From NCBI RefSeq assembly GCF_003313395.1, contig NZ_QNFZ01000060.1:1-45662 (forward strand): a stretch of 45,662 nt of DNA. Direction: 5' to 3'. The DNA is from Nonomuraea lactucae. Its GTDB lineage: Bacteria; Actinomycetota; Actinomycetes; Streptosporangiales; Streptosporangiaceae. The position numbers and the translations under genes were made by a program. Position 1 is the stretch's first letter. Each line of letters begins with the position of its first letter. The notes under the pieces were generated by a model that saw only the letters and a program-made list of their open reading frames with translations, searched no databases and was not told the origin of the DNA. This document shows, in pieces, positions 31,633 to 39,585 of the stretch.

Positions 31633-33423
31633 GTGGCGGTCAGGTTCTCCGCGGACGGCGAGGACTACAGCCGGACGATCAGCCTGGGCACGGTCACCGC
31701 GTTCTCTATCGCCTGCTGGGTCAAGCTGTCGACCGACCGGAACACCAACGTCACCGTCTGGGAGCTGACCGACGGGCTGGACGAGGACTACGCCATGCTG
31801 CGCACCGGCGCGGACGGCACCAGCGTCTCCTTTCAGCAGGTCGACGACGGTTTCGGCGACCCGCTGCGTGGCACCCGCAACCTGACTGTCGGCACCTGGT
31901 ACTACGTCGCCGTCGCGGTGAACGGCGCCAACGGCGTCATGCTCACCCGCAGCCTTACCGACACGTCGTTCACGGTGTCGACCTGGTCGAACGGTACCGC
32001 CGGCGGCACCGTCCAGGACATCTTCCGTCTGGGCGAGTCCGACGTCAGCGGTGAATGGCTGGACGGCTGCCTGGCCGCGTTCAAACACTGGACCACGAAC
32101 CTGTCGCAGGCCGAGCTGGAGGCCGAGTTCGGCTTCTACCAGCCGCGCCGCACCGCCAACCTGCGGGCGTGGTATCCGTTCACCCGCAACGAGACAACCG
32201 ACTACTCCGGAAACGGCCAGACCCTGTCCGGCGGCGCCAACACCTCGACGGAGGATGGGCCGGGCATCTCCTGGCGGCCAACTCGTCGCAAGGTTCGCAC
32301 CCCGCTGTCGGTGTCCGCCGAGGCCACCCCGGGCCCGGTCACCGCGCCCTGGTCGGTCCCGGCACCTGGCATCTCGCTCGGCACGGGCGTCCAGCCCGGA
32401 CCGGTCATCGCCCCGTGGTCGGTACCGACGCCGGATGTGTTCACCGGCACCACCCCGCCCACCCAAGTCCAGCCCGGACCGGTCATCGCCCCGTGGTCTG
32501 TGCCCACGCCGGCGGTGTCGGTGTCGGTGAACGTGCACGCCGCGCCTGTCGTGGCCGCCTGGAGCCTGCCGAGCCCCGGCGTGGTCGTCCCGATCAATCC
32601 TGGCGACGATCTGGACGGGCCCGGCCAACTGTCGTTTAACGGATTCAAGATGGGTAGCGGCACCCCGTACCGGCTGGTCCAGCTGGTCGGCGCCGACATC
32701 GACCTGCCAGCGCTCGACAACGGCAACGTGCCGCACCCGACCGAGGACGGCGCCATGTCGGGCGAGAAGCTCGCCCTGCCCCGCATCATCGAAGCCACGT
32801 TCTTGGTCTCGGTGCCGCGCGAGCAGATGCGCGAGGTGATGGAAGACCTGCGCCAGAACACGCCGAAGGCCGAAGCTGACGAGGAACTCTCGCTGGCGAT
32901 CCAGGTGTTGGACCGGATCTACATCACTGAGGGCGCGGTCATGCGCCGCTCACCGGGCGGCATCGAAAGGCGCTACCGGATCGGGCACGCATCCGCCGTG
33001 GTGGTCCAGTGGGAGTGCTCCGACCCGCGCCTGTTCGACCGGTCGCTGCAGAACGCCGTCATCGCTGACGGTGGCACAGTCACCGTGCACAACGCCGGCA
33101 ACACCAGCGTGAAGCCGATCATCCGGTTTCCGGGGCCGGCGACGCAGCCGCGCATCGAGATCGAGCGCACGCTAGGCGACGGTTCCACCGACCTGCGCGT
33201 GCTGGAGTTCGACGTCACGGTCGGCTCCGGCCAGGCGCTCGTGGTCGACGTCAAGCAGCTGACCGCGGTCATCGGCGCCACCTCGCACATGAACGCGCTC
33301 ACCGGCGCCAGCGCGGCGGTCAAGGACTGGGTGCTCGGCCGCGGCGACTCCTCCATCTCGTACGAGACGACCGGCGGGACCGCACCTGCGGCGCTGGTGT
33401 TCTGGCGGCACGGCTGGATCTGA
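31633..33423 (+). CDS. Distal tail-like protein with N-terminal lectin (LamG-like) domain and repeats
   Basis: 596 aa. Residues 1-200 look like a concanavalin/LamG fold (FSIACWVKLSTDRNTNVTVW, GTWYYVAVAVNGANGVMLTR, GWLDGCLAAFKHW-type end). Residues about 225-325 hold four copies of a 24-aa repeat with the core PGPVIAPWSVPTP. The last 270 residues resemble a Dit or phage tail protein family domain (YRIGHASAVVVQWECSDPRL, TVHNAGNTSVKPIIRFPG). A sugar-binding head on an extended stalk joined to the tail tip suggests host-surface recognition. Confidence 0.7.
   Translation: MAVRFSADGEDYSRTISLGTVTAFSIACWVKLSTDRNTNVTVWELTDGLDEDYAMLRTGADGTSVSFQQVDDGFGDPLRGTRNLTVGTWYYVAVAVNGANGVMLTRSLTDTSFTVSTWSNGTAGGTVQDIFRLGESDVSGEWLDGCLAAFKHWTTNLSQAELEAEFGFYQPRRTANLRAWYPFTRNETTDYSGNGQTLSGGANTSTEDGPGISWRPTRRKVRTPLSVSAEATPGPVTAPWSVPAPGISLGTGVQPGPVIAPWSVPTPDVFTGTTPPTQVQPGPVIAPWSVPTPAVSVSVNVHAAPVVAAWSLPSPGVVVPINPGDDLDGPGQLSFNGFKMGSGTPYRLVQLVGADIDLPALDNGNVPHPTEDGAMSGEKLALPRIIEATFLVSVPREQMREVMEDLRQNTPKAEADEELSLAIQVLDRIYITEGAVMRRSPGGIERRYRIGHASAVVVQWECSDPRLFDRSLQNAVIADGGTVTVHNAGNTSVKPIIRFPGPATQPRIEIERTLGDGSTDLRVLEFDVTVGSGQALVVDVKQLTAVIGATSHMNALTGASAAVKDWVLGRGDSSISYETTGGTAPAALVFWRHGWI
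32326..32584 (+). repeat. Four tandem Pro/Trp repeats in the Dit-like gene
   Basis: The repeats begin near 32326, 32391, 32470 and 32537. Copies two and three share nearly identical DNA (CAGCCCGGACCGGTCATCGC in both), while copies one and four have diverged (APWSVPAP, AAWSLPSP). The spacing of about 70-80 bp and recent identity of the inner pair suggest growth by unequal recombination. Confidence 0.8.
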
Positions 33424-33455
33424 CCCGCTTCAACACCAGGGGGGTGTGATCGCTG

Positions 33456-35282
33456 GTGGTTGCCTCCGTGCGGTCTGTGGCCGCTGCCGCCGTCTCCACC
33501 CCTACCGCGTTCGTCCTCCGTGACGAGGTCCAGGCCGGGGATGTGCTGCTGGCCTGGCAGTCCAGCGACACCGGCGCCATGATCAGCATGGAGTTCGGTG
33601 AAGCCGACGGCTGGGTCGAAAAGCAGCAGCAGACGGGGTTCGGCTGGGTCGGCACCAAGGTCTACCAGAAGACGGCCCAAGCCGACGAGACCGACGTCTA
33701 CGGGCTGCAGCAGGGCCTGACCGCCAAGGGCACCATCCACATCCTGGCCATCAGCGGCGCCAACCCCGCAGGCGTGCTCATCGTGGTCGGCGGCACCGAC
33801 ACCTGCCCGGCCGCCGTGCCGAGCTCCTCGTCCGGGCTGGAGATCCGCTATCAGGCAGGCATCCCGTTTACCCCCGGCACGGTGTCCTGGGACTCGCCGC
33901 CCGGATATGAGCAGCGCTCCATGCAGTCCGGCACCTCCACGACCAGCTGCCTGGCCGTGCGCGCCTACTCCTCCTCGGCGCCACTGGATGAGGTGGCGCT
34001 CACCCCGTCGGCGCTGCTGGCCGATCGGCTGGGCATCACCGTGCTGGTCGCCTCCGCCAGCGGCAGCGGCGGCGGCACCCCGCCCACGCCGCCCGAGTTC
34101 CCCGCCACGTCACCCTCGCGCGGCACCACGCGGATGCGCTACACGGTGCATGACCTGCTCACCGGCGTGTACGTCGGCGAGTTCACCAACCTGTCCGGCG
34201 TGACCATGGACCGGCGGCTCGGCGAGCCCGGAACCTTCCAGGCCAGCCTGGCCGTGCCAAACCGGCGGGTGGCCCGCCGCATCCAGGAGATCATCCCCGC
34301 CGACCCCACCGACCTCAGCGTGGGACCCGGCCGGCTCGTCGTGCACTGCTGGCGCTCCGGGATCCTCTGGGGCGTCTACTGGCTGCACACCGCCGTCATC
34401 GAACGTCCCGAAGGGGCCAAGGGCGTCGGCATCCAGCTGCAGGGATCCACGCTGGACGGCTACCTGCACAGCGTGAACCTGGAAGACGACGTGTCTTTCG
34501 CCGCTGATCAGATCGCCAACGCCCGCGACCTGATCCTGCACATGCAGGCCACGGCCGCCTCCAACATCGGCCTCGGGTTGATGGCCGGCACCTCCGGCAG
34601 CGTACGCGCGTTGGCTGCGGCGACGTCGGCGAACACGACCTACGGGCGGCTCCTGACCGACTACGCCAGGACGGACGGCGGCTTCGAGTGGGTGGTCAAC
34701 CCGACCGTGATCGGCGGCTCGATCGTCCGCTCGTGGGAGTGGGGCGCCCCCAAGATCTCCAACCCGTCTGCTGTGCACGTCTTCCAGGAGGGCGGCGACC
34801 TCACCACCTGGCGCGAGGAACGCTCCGCGCTCCGCAGGGGGACACGGTTCGGCGTGATCGGAGGCACCCCGGAGGGCGACGCCACCGAGACCCGCGTCCC
34901 GGCACGGTCGGCGCTGATCGAAACGCCGCACATCGCCGCCGGGTGGCCGATCATCGACAAGCGCATCCAGCACCCCGGCCAGTCCACCACCGTGGGCGTC
35001 CTGGATGCCTACGCCCGCTACTGGGCCGACCGCGCTGCCGGTTCAACCCGCGTGTTCTCGGCATCCCTCGTACTCGGCAAGAACCCCTCTCTCGATCCGA
35101 ACGGGCTCGGCGACTGGGCCCGCTTCGTGCTGTCCAACCCCTGGCACGCGATCACCGCCGACGGGGCGGCCGGGCTCAACGTGAGCCAGCGGATCATCGG
35201 CTGGGCGCTGTCGCCGGCCGACCGCGGCTCGCGCGGCAAGGACAAGGTGCAGCTGATCACCGAACAGGAGGTGCCTGAGTGA
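33456..35282 (+). CDS. Tail-tip hub / minor tail protein with N-terminal accessory domain
   Basis: 608 aa, GTG start. Residues 1-205 are a beta-rich accessory domain (DEVQAGDVLLAWQSSDTG, GTIHILAISGANPAGVLIVV), ended by a Gly/Pro linker (GSGGGTPPTPPEFPA). The rest resembles a siphovirus hub (Gp27/Tal-like): MRYTVHDLLTGVYVGEFTNL, GVYWLHTAVIERPEGAKGVG, then RLLTDYARTDGGFEWVVNP. It would anchor fibres and start DNA passage. Confidence 0.7.
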   Translation: MVASVRSVAAAAVSTPTAFVLRDEVQAGDVLLAWQSSDTGAMISMEFGEADGWVEKQQQTGFGWVGTKVYQKTAQADETDVYGLQQGLTAKGTIHILAISGANPAGVLIVVGGTDTCPAAVPSSSSGLEIRYQAGIPFTPGTVSWDSPPGYEQRSMQSGTSTTSCLAVRAYSSSAPLDEVALTPSALLADRLGITVLVASASGSGGGTPPTPPEFPATSPSRGTTRMRYTVHDLLTGVYVGEFTNLSGVTMDRRLGEPGTFQASLAVPNRRVARRIQEIIPADPTDLSVGPGRLVVHCWRSGILWGVYWLHTAVIERPEGAKGVGIQLQGSTLDGYLHSVNLEDDVSFAADQIANARDLILHMQATAASNIGLGLMAGTSGSVRALAAATSANTTYGRLLTDYARTDGGFEWVVNPTVIGGSIVRSWEWGAPKISNPSAVHVFQEGGDLTTWREERSALRRGTRFGVIGGTPEGDATETRVPARSALIETPHIAAGWPIIDKRIQHPGQSTTVGVLDAYARYWADRAAGSTRVFSASLVLGKNPSLDPNGLGDWARFVLSNPWHAITADGAAGLNVSQRIIGWALSPADRGSRGKDKVQLITEQEVPE

Positions 35283-35698
35283 GCAACTTCCTTGACCCGT
35301 TCCCGACCGACCCGAACCGGATCCTGCAGGAGCTCTCGCGCCGTGTCGCCGCCCTCGAAGCTCAGGCCGGCCAGGCGCAGGGACTGACGGTCACCAAGGC
35401 GTCGGACGCGTTCCTGGTTCCCTCCAGCGGCACCCCGGCCACGCCGTCGGATGGCGCCTACCTGTACGTCACCGTCGGTGGGGAGATGCGCTGGCGCTCC
35501 ACCATGGGCGACCGCTCCATGATCCACCCTCAGGCCGCGGCCATCGACAACCAGGCCAACATGCTCGCCGGCGCCTCCGCTCCCGGCAGCTACAGCGCCA
35601 GCTACGTGACCGACCTGCGCGAGGACGTGCGCGCCACCCGCCAGTACGGCTTCGACCTCACCACCCGCCTGCGCGACGCGGGCATCGTCGACGTCTGA
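35279..35698 (+). CDS. Hypothetical tail-tip protein with N-terminal coiled coil
   Basis: 139 aa, GTG start overlapping the hub stop. Residues 13-35 form a trimer-type coiled coil (ILQELSRRVAALEAQAGQAQ), then a beta segment (GAYLYVTVGGEMRWRSTMGD) and a helical C-terminus. Typical of short fibres or fibre-attachment proteins. Last gene of the structural operon. Confidence 0.6.
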   Translation: MSNFLDPFPTDPNRILQELSRRVAALEAQAGQAQGLTVTKASDAFLVPSSGTPATPSDGAYLYVTVGGEMRWRSTMGDRSMIHPQAAAIDNQANMLAGASAPGSYSASYVTDLREDVRATRQYGFDLTTRLRDAGIVDV

Positions 35699-35701
35699 CC
35701 C

Positions 35702-35750
35702 GGCCGCCCGCGCGGGCCGATGCGCGCCCCAAAGGGAGGCGCGGGCGGCC
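35702..35750 (+). terminator. Long GC hairpin after the tail genes
   Basis: A 12-bp perfect stem (GGCCGCCCGCGC at 35702-35713, GCGCGGGCGGCC at 35739-35750) around a 25-nt loop, right after the last tail gene and before the lysis genes. No T run, a form described for high-GC actinobacteria. Confidence 0.65.
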
Positions 35751-35799
35751 ACCCCCTCCACACCACGGCGCGCCGCCGTGCCCACGAACGGAGCGCCTT

Positions 35800-36075
35800 G
35801 TGACTCAGCTCGACCCGCTCGGCCCTGTCCAGATCGGAGCACGCGAGATCTACGACCAGCTCTTGGCCACCGATCGGAAGGTCGACGCCGTACGGGGCGA
35901 GGTACAGCAGGTGGCCCAGGCGCACGGCGAGCTCCTCAAGGACCTGACCGACCACGAGACCCGCATCCGTGTGCTGGAACGCGGACGGTGGCCGCTCCCC
36001 TCGTTGGCCGCCGTCATCTCGCTCGTGTCCGTGGTCCTGGCCGTCATCTCGTTCATCGCCACCCGAGGAGGCTGA
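35800..36075 (+). CDS. XhlA-like / holin-associated membrane protein
   Basis: 91 aa, GTG start. An amphipathic coiled coil (EVQQVAQAHGELLKDLTDHE, TRIRVLERG) is followed by one C-terminal transmembrane segment (LAAVISLVSVVLAVISFIA). This coiled-coil-plus-single-helix layout matches XhlA-type lysis accessories. It lies 2 bp before the endolysin gene. Confidence 0.7.
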   Translation: MTQLDPLGPVQIGAREIYDQLLATDRKVDAVRGEVQQVAQAHGELLKDLTDHETRIRVLERGRWPLPSLAAVISLVSVVLAVISFIATRGG

Positions 36076-36077
36076 CC

Positions 36078-36857
36078 ATGGCCCAGATCGTCTCCCGCGC
36101 TGCCTGGGGCGCGAAACCGCCGTCCAAGCCGCTCGCCCGCATCGCGAGCACCAAGGGCGTGAAGGTCCACTACACGGGCGGACACGTCCCCGTGACGATC
36201 GTGGACGACCACCAGGAGTGCGTCGACCTCGTACGGTCCATCCAGCGGATGCACATGGCCGGCGGGCGAGAACAGCCGTATTCGGACATCGGCTACAACC
36301 TGGTCGCCTGCCCGCACCGGCGCGTGTTCGTCGGCCGCGGCCCCCACATCCTCTGCGCCGCGAACGGCGCCGGGCTGAACTCGGCGCATTATGCGGTGCT
36401 CGCCCTCGTCGGATCCAGCGGCTACACGGTGCCCGGCGACCAGCTGCTGCACGCCATCGTCGACGCGATCGAGCACCTGCGTGAGCACGGCGACGCTGGC
36501 CGCGAGATCCGGGGGCACCGGGACGGGTTCGCCACGGATTGTCCGGGCGACCGGCTGTACGAGTGGATCCGGCGCGGCGCACCCCGGCCCAAGACGACCA
36601 CCCCCACGACCCCCTCGTGGACGGAGGACCTCGTGAAGGACCTGCCCACCCTCAAGCCGGGCGCCGAGCACCGGCACGTGAAGACCATGCGCGCGCTGCT
36701 GCACGCCCGCGGCTACACCCCGGCCAACCTGCACTCCACCGAGTACAGCAAGGAGGACACCGACCTCGCCGCGCAGGTGGCCGCGTTCAAGAAGGCCAAG
36801 AAGCTCGGCACGAGCACCACGTGGGATCGCTCCTGCTGGGTCGCTGCCCTCTCGTAG
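36078..36857 (+). CDS. Endolysin: N-acetylmuramoyl-L-alanine amidase
   Basis: 259 aa. The amidase_2/PGRP domain occupies residues 1-165. Zinc ligands are visible as H31 (VHYTGG), a central His in NSAHYAVLALVG (near 103), and the TDCPGDRLYEW motif near 155. No signal peptide, so it needs a holin. After a Pro/Thr linker, residues 190-259 form a peptidoglycan-binding-like module (KTMRALLHARGYTPANLH, DLAAQVAAFKKAKKLG). It cleaves the amide bond between muramic acid and L-Ala. Confidence 0.9.
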   Translation: MAQIVSRAAWGAKPPSKPLARIASTKGVKVHYTGGHVPVTIVDDHQECVDLVRSIQRMHMAGGREQPYSDIGYNLVACPHRRVFVGRGPHILCAANGAGLNSAHYAVLALVGSSGYTVPGDQLLHAIVDAIEHLREHGDAGREIRGHRDGFATDCPGDRLYEWIRRGAPRPKTTTPTTPSWTEDLVKDLPTLKPGAEHRHVKTMRALLHARGYTPANLHSTEYSKEDTDLAAQVAAFKKAKKLGTSTTWDRSCWVAALS

Positions 36858-36941
36858 CCCTCCCCTCCCCTGAGTCGTCCCGGCCGCGCGTTGGGCGTTG
36901 CTGGGTTGTGAGTCCCTTGTCCCCGAGCACAGGAGCACCTC

Positions 36942-37319
36942 GTGCTGAAGAAGATCCTGCCCCTCCTCGCCCTCGCCGCCCTCCTCCTCGGCGGAGCAGG
37001 CATCGCCGCCGCCTCCGTCGCCGCTAAGGAGCCCGCCAAGTCCTACGGCCTCTGCATCTCCAAGACCGGCGCGGTGCGCGTCCTCGAGGCCAAGAACCTG
37101 CCCAAGAGCCGCCACGGCAAGTGCCGGGCAGGCGAGCGCAAGGTGCTGGTGCCGTCGATCGACGGGGTGCCGAAGCCGTTCCAGATGCCGGCCAAGATGC
37201 AGTTCTCGTACGACGGCACCACGGTGCTGTGCACGCGCGGCACGGACGCGACCGGCGGTGTCCCGGCGTACGCGTGCGCGAAGCCGACCCCGAGCGCGTC
37301 CCCGTCGCCCGCCTCCTGA
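36942..37319 (+). CDS. Secreted small protein
   Basis: 125 aa, GTG start, AGGAG upstream. Clear signal peptide: KK, hydrophobic core (ILPLLALAALLLGGAGIAAA), cleavage near residue 25-28. The mature part has four Cys that could form two disulfides and a Ser/Pro/Ala tail. It lies between endolysin and holin genes; it could act in lysis (spanin-like timing) or be a lysogen-expressed surface protein. Not recognised. Confidence 0.65.
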   Translation: MLKKILPLLALAALLLGGAGIAAASVAAKEPAKSYGLCISKTGAVRVLEAKNLPKSRHGKCRAGERKVLVPSIDGVPKPFQMPAKMQFSYDGTTVLCTRGTDATGGVPAYACAKPTPSASPSPAS

Positions 37320-37338
37320 CGTCTCGACGTCACCCCCT

Positions 37339-37366
37339 GCCCCGGTGCCGCTCGGCCCGGGGCTTT
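37339..37366 (+). terminator. Terminator after the secreted-protein gene
   Basis: GCCCCGG (37339-37345) pairs with CCGGGGC (37357-37363), 11-nt loop, followed by TTT. It lies between the secreted protein and the holin gene, so the two may be expressed at different levels. Confidence 0.65.
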
Positions 37367-37390
37367 CGCATCTCCTGAAGGAGGAGAAGC

Positions 37391-37648
37391 ATGCACGGAG
37401 AGCCCATCAGCTACAGCAAGCCCAAGGTCGAGTCAAAGGTCAAGGCTGGCACAGCAGGGGCCTACCTCGGCCTGCTCGCCATCCTGGCCCCGCTGCAGGC
37501 CGTCCAGGCGAACCTCGACCTCATCGCGTTCCTGCCCGACTGGCTGGAGACCCTCGCGATCCCGCTCGTGCCTGGCCTGGTCACCTACGTTGCCGGGTAC
37601 GTCGCGAAACACGAGCCACGCCCGGACTTGCCCGCGTCCCAGCGGTAG
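37391..37648 (+). CDS. Holin
   Basis: 85 aa, GGAGGAG before the ATG. Two transmembrane segments (GAYLGLLAILAPLQAVQA and LAIPLVPGLVTYVAGYV) with a short turn (LPDWLE) and a charged C-terminus: class II holin topology. It would permeabilise the membrane and release the signal-less endolysin. Confidence 0.75.
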   Translation: MHGEPISYSKPKVESKVKAGTAGAYLGLLAILAPLQAVQANLDLIAFLPDWLETLAIPLVPGLVTYVAGYVAKHEPRPDLPASQR

Positions 37649-37649
37649 T

Positions 37650-37710
37650 CACGACACGAAGACGGCCCCCACCCCACCATCACGGTGGGGTGGGGGCCGT
37701 CTTCGTCGTG
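37650..37710. terminator. Very long bidirectional terminator
   Basis: A 22-bp perfect stem (37657-37678 with 37684-37705), loop ATCAC, plus an extra outer A-T pair and four pairs beyond a bulge. It separates the rightward lysis operon from the leftward accessory operon and marks the end of the phage core. Confidence 0.85.
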
Positions 37711-37716
37711 GGTACG

Positions 37717-38148
37717 TCAACCGCCGAGCAGGGTCCCCAGCATGCTGCCGAAGGCGCCGCTCACGGTGTCCCGGCCGCCCTCGGCCAGCCAGGCGCCGAG
37801 GGCTCGCAGCTTGCCGCGCTTCTCCTCGTCAGGCTCTCGCTCGGCCGCCTGGAGGAGTGCGTCGCGCAACAGCTCGGCCACGTTGTCGGGTGTGGGCCAG
37901 AACTCCGCTGCCCGCTTCCCATTGCCGAGCACCCTCTTGACGTACTCGTGGTTGTCGATCAGTGAGCCCCCCGTCTCCAGGTAGGGTTCATCCATCAGCG
38001 AGTAGATCGCGCGACGCACCGTCTCCTCGTCCATCCCCGTCGTCTCGGCGACATCCTCACGAGGAATGGGCTGCCCCGGGTTCTCATCCTTCAGTTGAAC
38101 GATCGCCTGCAGAACGCGCAGGTCTCGCTCGTACCAGACGCGGGTCAC
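37717..38148 (-). CDS. Winged-helix hypothetical protein
   Basis: 143 aa. Residues 8-60 form a winged helix (RDLRVLQAIVQLKDENPGQP, IPREDVAETTGMDEETVRRA). The rest is helical, with a Gly-rich hydrophobic C-terminus (GAFGSMLGTLLGG). Shares its opening (RDLRVLQ) with the small tra-operon protein at 43346, so the two may be distant relatives. Its start overlaps the preceding gene stop. Confidence 0.65.
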   Translation of the reverse strand: MTRVWYERDLRVLQAIVQLKDENPGQPIPREDVAETTGMDEETVRRAIYSLMDEPYLETGGSLIDNHEYVKRVLGNGKRAAEFWPTPDNVAELLRDALLQAAEREPDEEKRGKLRALGAWLAEGGRDTVSGAFGSMLGTLLGG

Positions 38149-38813
38149 GAGAGGCTCACCTTGACCCCGTCAGAGAACACACTGTCGTGCAGTTCGAGAG
38201 TCTCAGGCTTCAGGTTCTTGGGCACGTCGAAGAGCACGACGCCCTTCACGTTGTTGCCGGGGTTGATCTTCTCGTACAGCGACTTCGAGTCCTTGAGGTA
38301 GATGGCCGCGCCTGCGTCGGCCTCGTACTCCTTGCCGCCCGCGTGCAGCTTCTGTGCGGTGCTGGTGAACGCCTGCGCTTCGTCGCCGATGTTCTCGACC
38401 GTGATGTGCACGAGCAGGAACACGCCCTGGGCGTCCGTGCCGAGCAACTCGCTGCCGACGCGGGCCCGCTTCTCCACCTTGGTCACCGTGAACGCGAACT
38501 TGCCGTCCCTCACCTCGGTGCCGATGCCCGCGGTCTTCGCCTCACCCTTCGGCTCGTCGTCGCCGGCGGGCTGCTCTGCCGCTGTGGTCGAGCGCGGCTT
38601 GCCGTCGCCGCCTCCCCCCACCGCGGCGACGAGCACGGCGCAGCCGCCGAAGAGCACGAGGACCACGGCGCCGATGATCGCTAACACCATCGGGGCGTTG
38701 CTCTTCTTCTTGCGGCGCGGCGGCGGGCCGGGCGGGTAGCCGTAGCCCCCTTGGGGCGGGTACGGCTGCTGCGGCGGGTATCCGGGCTGATCCTGCCCAT
38801 AGGGGTAGGTCAT
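38145..38813 (-). CDS. Membrane-anchored DUF4352-like protein
   Basis: 222 aa. A Pro/Tyr/Gly/Gln-rich N-terminal tail (YGYPPGPPPRRKKK), one transmembrane helix (PMVLAIIGAVVLVLFGGCAV, 41-60), then an extracellular immunoglobulin-like domain (FAFTVTKVEKRARVGSELLG, FLLVHITVENIGDEAQAF, VLFDVPKN), the DUF4352 pattern. Overlaps the winged-helix gene as ATGA. Probably expressed in the lysogen and displayed on the cell surface. Confidence 0.75.
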   Translation of the reverse strand: MTYPYGQDQPGYPPQQPYPPQGGYGYPPGPPPRRKKKSNAPMVLAIIGAVVLVLFGGCAVLVAAVGGGGDGKPRSTTAAEQPAGDDEPKGEAKTAGIGTEVRDGKFAFTVTKVEKRARVGSELLGTDAQGVFLLVHITVENIGDEAQAFTSTAQKLHAGGKEYEADAGAAIYLKDSKSLYEKINPGNNVKGVVLFDVPKNLKPETLELHDSVFSDGVKVSLS

Positions 38814-38881
38814 GGGGTCTCCTGATCTTCGGGAGAGCGGGTGGGGGTTGGGACGTTCCAGTGACGGGTGTGGTTTGCGTT

Positions 38882-38933
38882 ACATGCGTGATCGGCATGT
38901 CCGGAAGCGGACACCCGTGCGAACGCGCGTTCG
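38882..38933. promoter_or_regulatory. LexA-like SOS box and adjacent dyads
   Basis: CGAACGCGCGTTCG (38920-38933) is a perfect dyad matching the actinobacterial SOS box CGAAC-N4-GTTCG. TAGGGT at 38944-38949 is a good -10 for the gene at 38957, so LexA bound here would block it. Two more dyads lie upstream: ACATGC/GCATGT (38882-38900) and TGTCCG/CGGACA (38898-38913). The latter shares the TGTCC half-site with the iteron array. Confidence 0.6.
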
Positions 38934-38956
38934 AGTCGAGTAGTAGGGTGGCCTAT

Positions 38957-39160
38957 GTGAACGCCCGCGACCGCATCCTGGTGTCCGTGCTCCACCCGGT
39001 ACGGCACGCGGCTGAGGGCATCCTCGACCAGATGACGGCAGCCGCACACGACCGCTCGCCGGACCCCGAGGAGGCACTGCGAGCCCTGGAGGTCCTCCAG
39101 ACAGAGGTCGCGCGCGCGGCCACGCTCGTGCAGCACCTCGTCGACGAGCAGCGTCCATAG
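38957..39160 (+). CDS. Small helical protein under a SOS-like box
   Basis: 67 aa. The GTG at 38957 has no ribosome site but lies 7 bp past a TAGGGT -10 box, so a leaderless mRNA is likely. All-helical (ILVSVLHPVRHAAEGILDQM, ALRALEVLQTEVARAATLVQ), possibly dimeric. If LexA-controlled it would be made on DNA damage, as phage antirepressors and inducers are. No family recognised. Its stop abuts the last tra-module gene. Confidence 0.55.
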   Translation: MNARDRILVSVLHPVRHAAEGILDQMTAAAHDRSPDPEEALRALEVLQTEVARAATLVQHLVDEQRP

Positions 39161-39373
39161 TCAGGCGCAGTCTGGCCAGCGCTCCCCGATCGAGCAGCGG
39201 CGGGCGACAGTCCTGCTCGTCTCATGTCGCGCTTCACGACCACTGCCGTCCTCGACGACCGCTACCCAGCGGCGTCCGCGGTCGACCACCCTCCCGGCCG
39301 GGCTCGTGGTGTAGTCGGCGCATGCCCCCACGAGCGGCAACGTGAGCGCGACAACAGCACAGATGCGCCTCAC
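39161..39373 (-). CDS. Small lipoprotein of the transfer operon
   Basis: 70 aa. The GTG at 39373 overlaps the preceding stop as GTGA. A short Arg-rich start, hydrophobic core (ICAVVALTLPLV) and lipobox VGAC (Cys near 18) predict lipid anchoring outside the cell. The C-terminus has a Cys pair (RRCSIGERWPDC). It is the last gene of the minus-strand operon. Small lipoproteins at conjugation operon ends can act in entry exclusion; here that is only a guess. Confidence 0.55.
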   Translation of the reverse strand: MRRICAVVALTLPLVGACADYTTSPAGRVVDRGRRWVAVVEDGSGREARHETSRTVARRCSIGERWPDCA

Positions 39374-39564
39374 TTCGGGCCGCGAACGCCTGCGCCACCG
39401 CAGCGAGGGCACAGGCGCCATCGGCCCGACAGGCTGCTGTAGATGCGGCCTCCCTTGCACCCGCAGTTGCTCCACCGGTGCCGGGACCGGTCGTAGACGA
39501 CCACGATGGCGGCGCGCACCACCAAGCAGAAGAAGATGAGTGCACCAGCGGTTTCATCGCTCAC
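39370..39564 (-). CDS. Small membrane protein with CxxCxG zinc-ribbon motif
   Basis: 64 aa, GTG start with AGGGA upstream. One transmembrane helix (AGALIFFCLVVRAAIVVVY), then CGCKGG and CPRCGGAGVRG, a DnaJ-like half zinc ribbon on the cytoplasmic side. Tiny proteins of this build recur in actinomycete transfer operons, from memory. It lies just beyond the GGTAG[AC]GG cluster that follows traB. Confidence 0.6.
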   Translation of the reverse strand: MSDETAGALIFFCLVVRAAIVVVYDRSRHRWSNCGCKGGRIYSSLSGRWRLCPRCGGAGVRGPK

Positions 39565-39585
39565 GGTTCCCTGCGCTTTCTGTGA

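Noticed and set aside
37258-37965. A 235-codon plus-strand frame spanning the secreted protein, holin and accessory genes
   Set aside because: It passes through two strong terminators and overlaps genes on both strands that have ribosome sites and clear topology.
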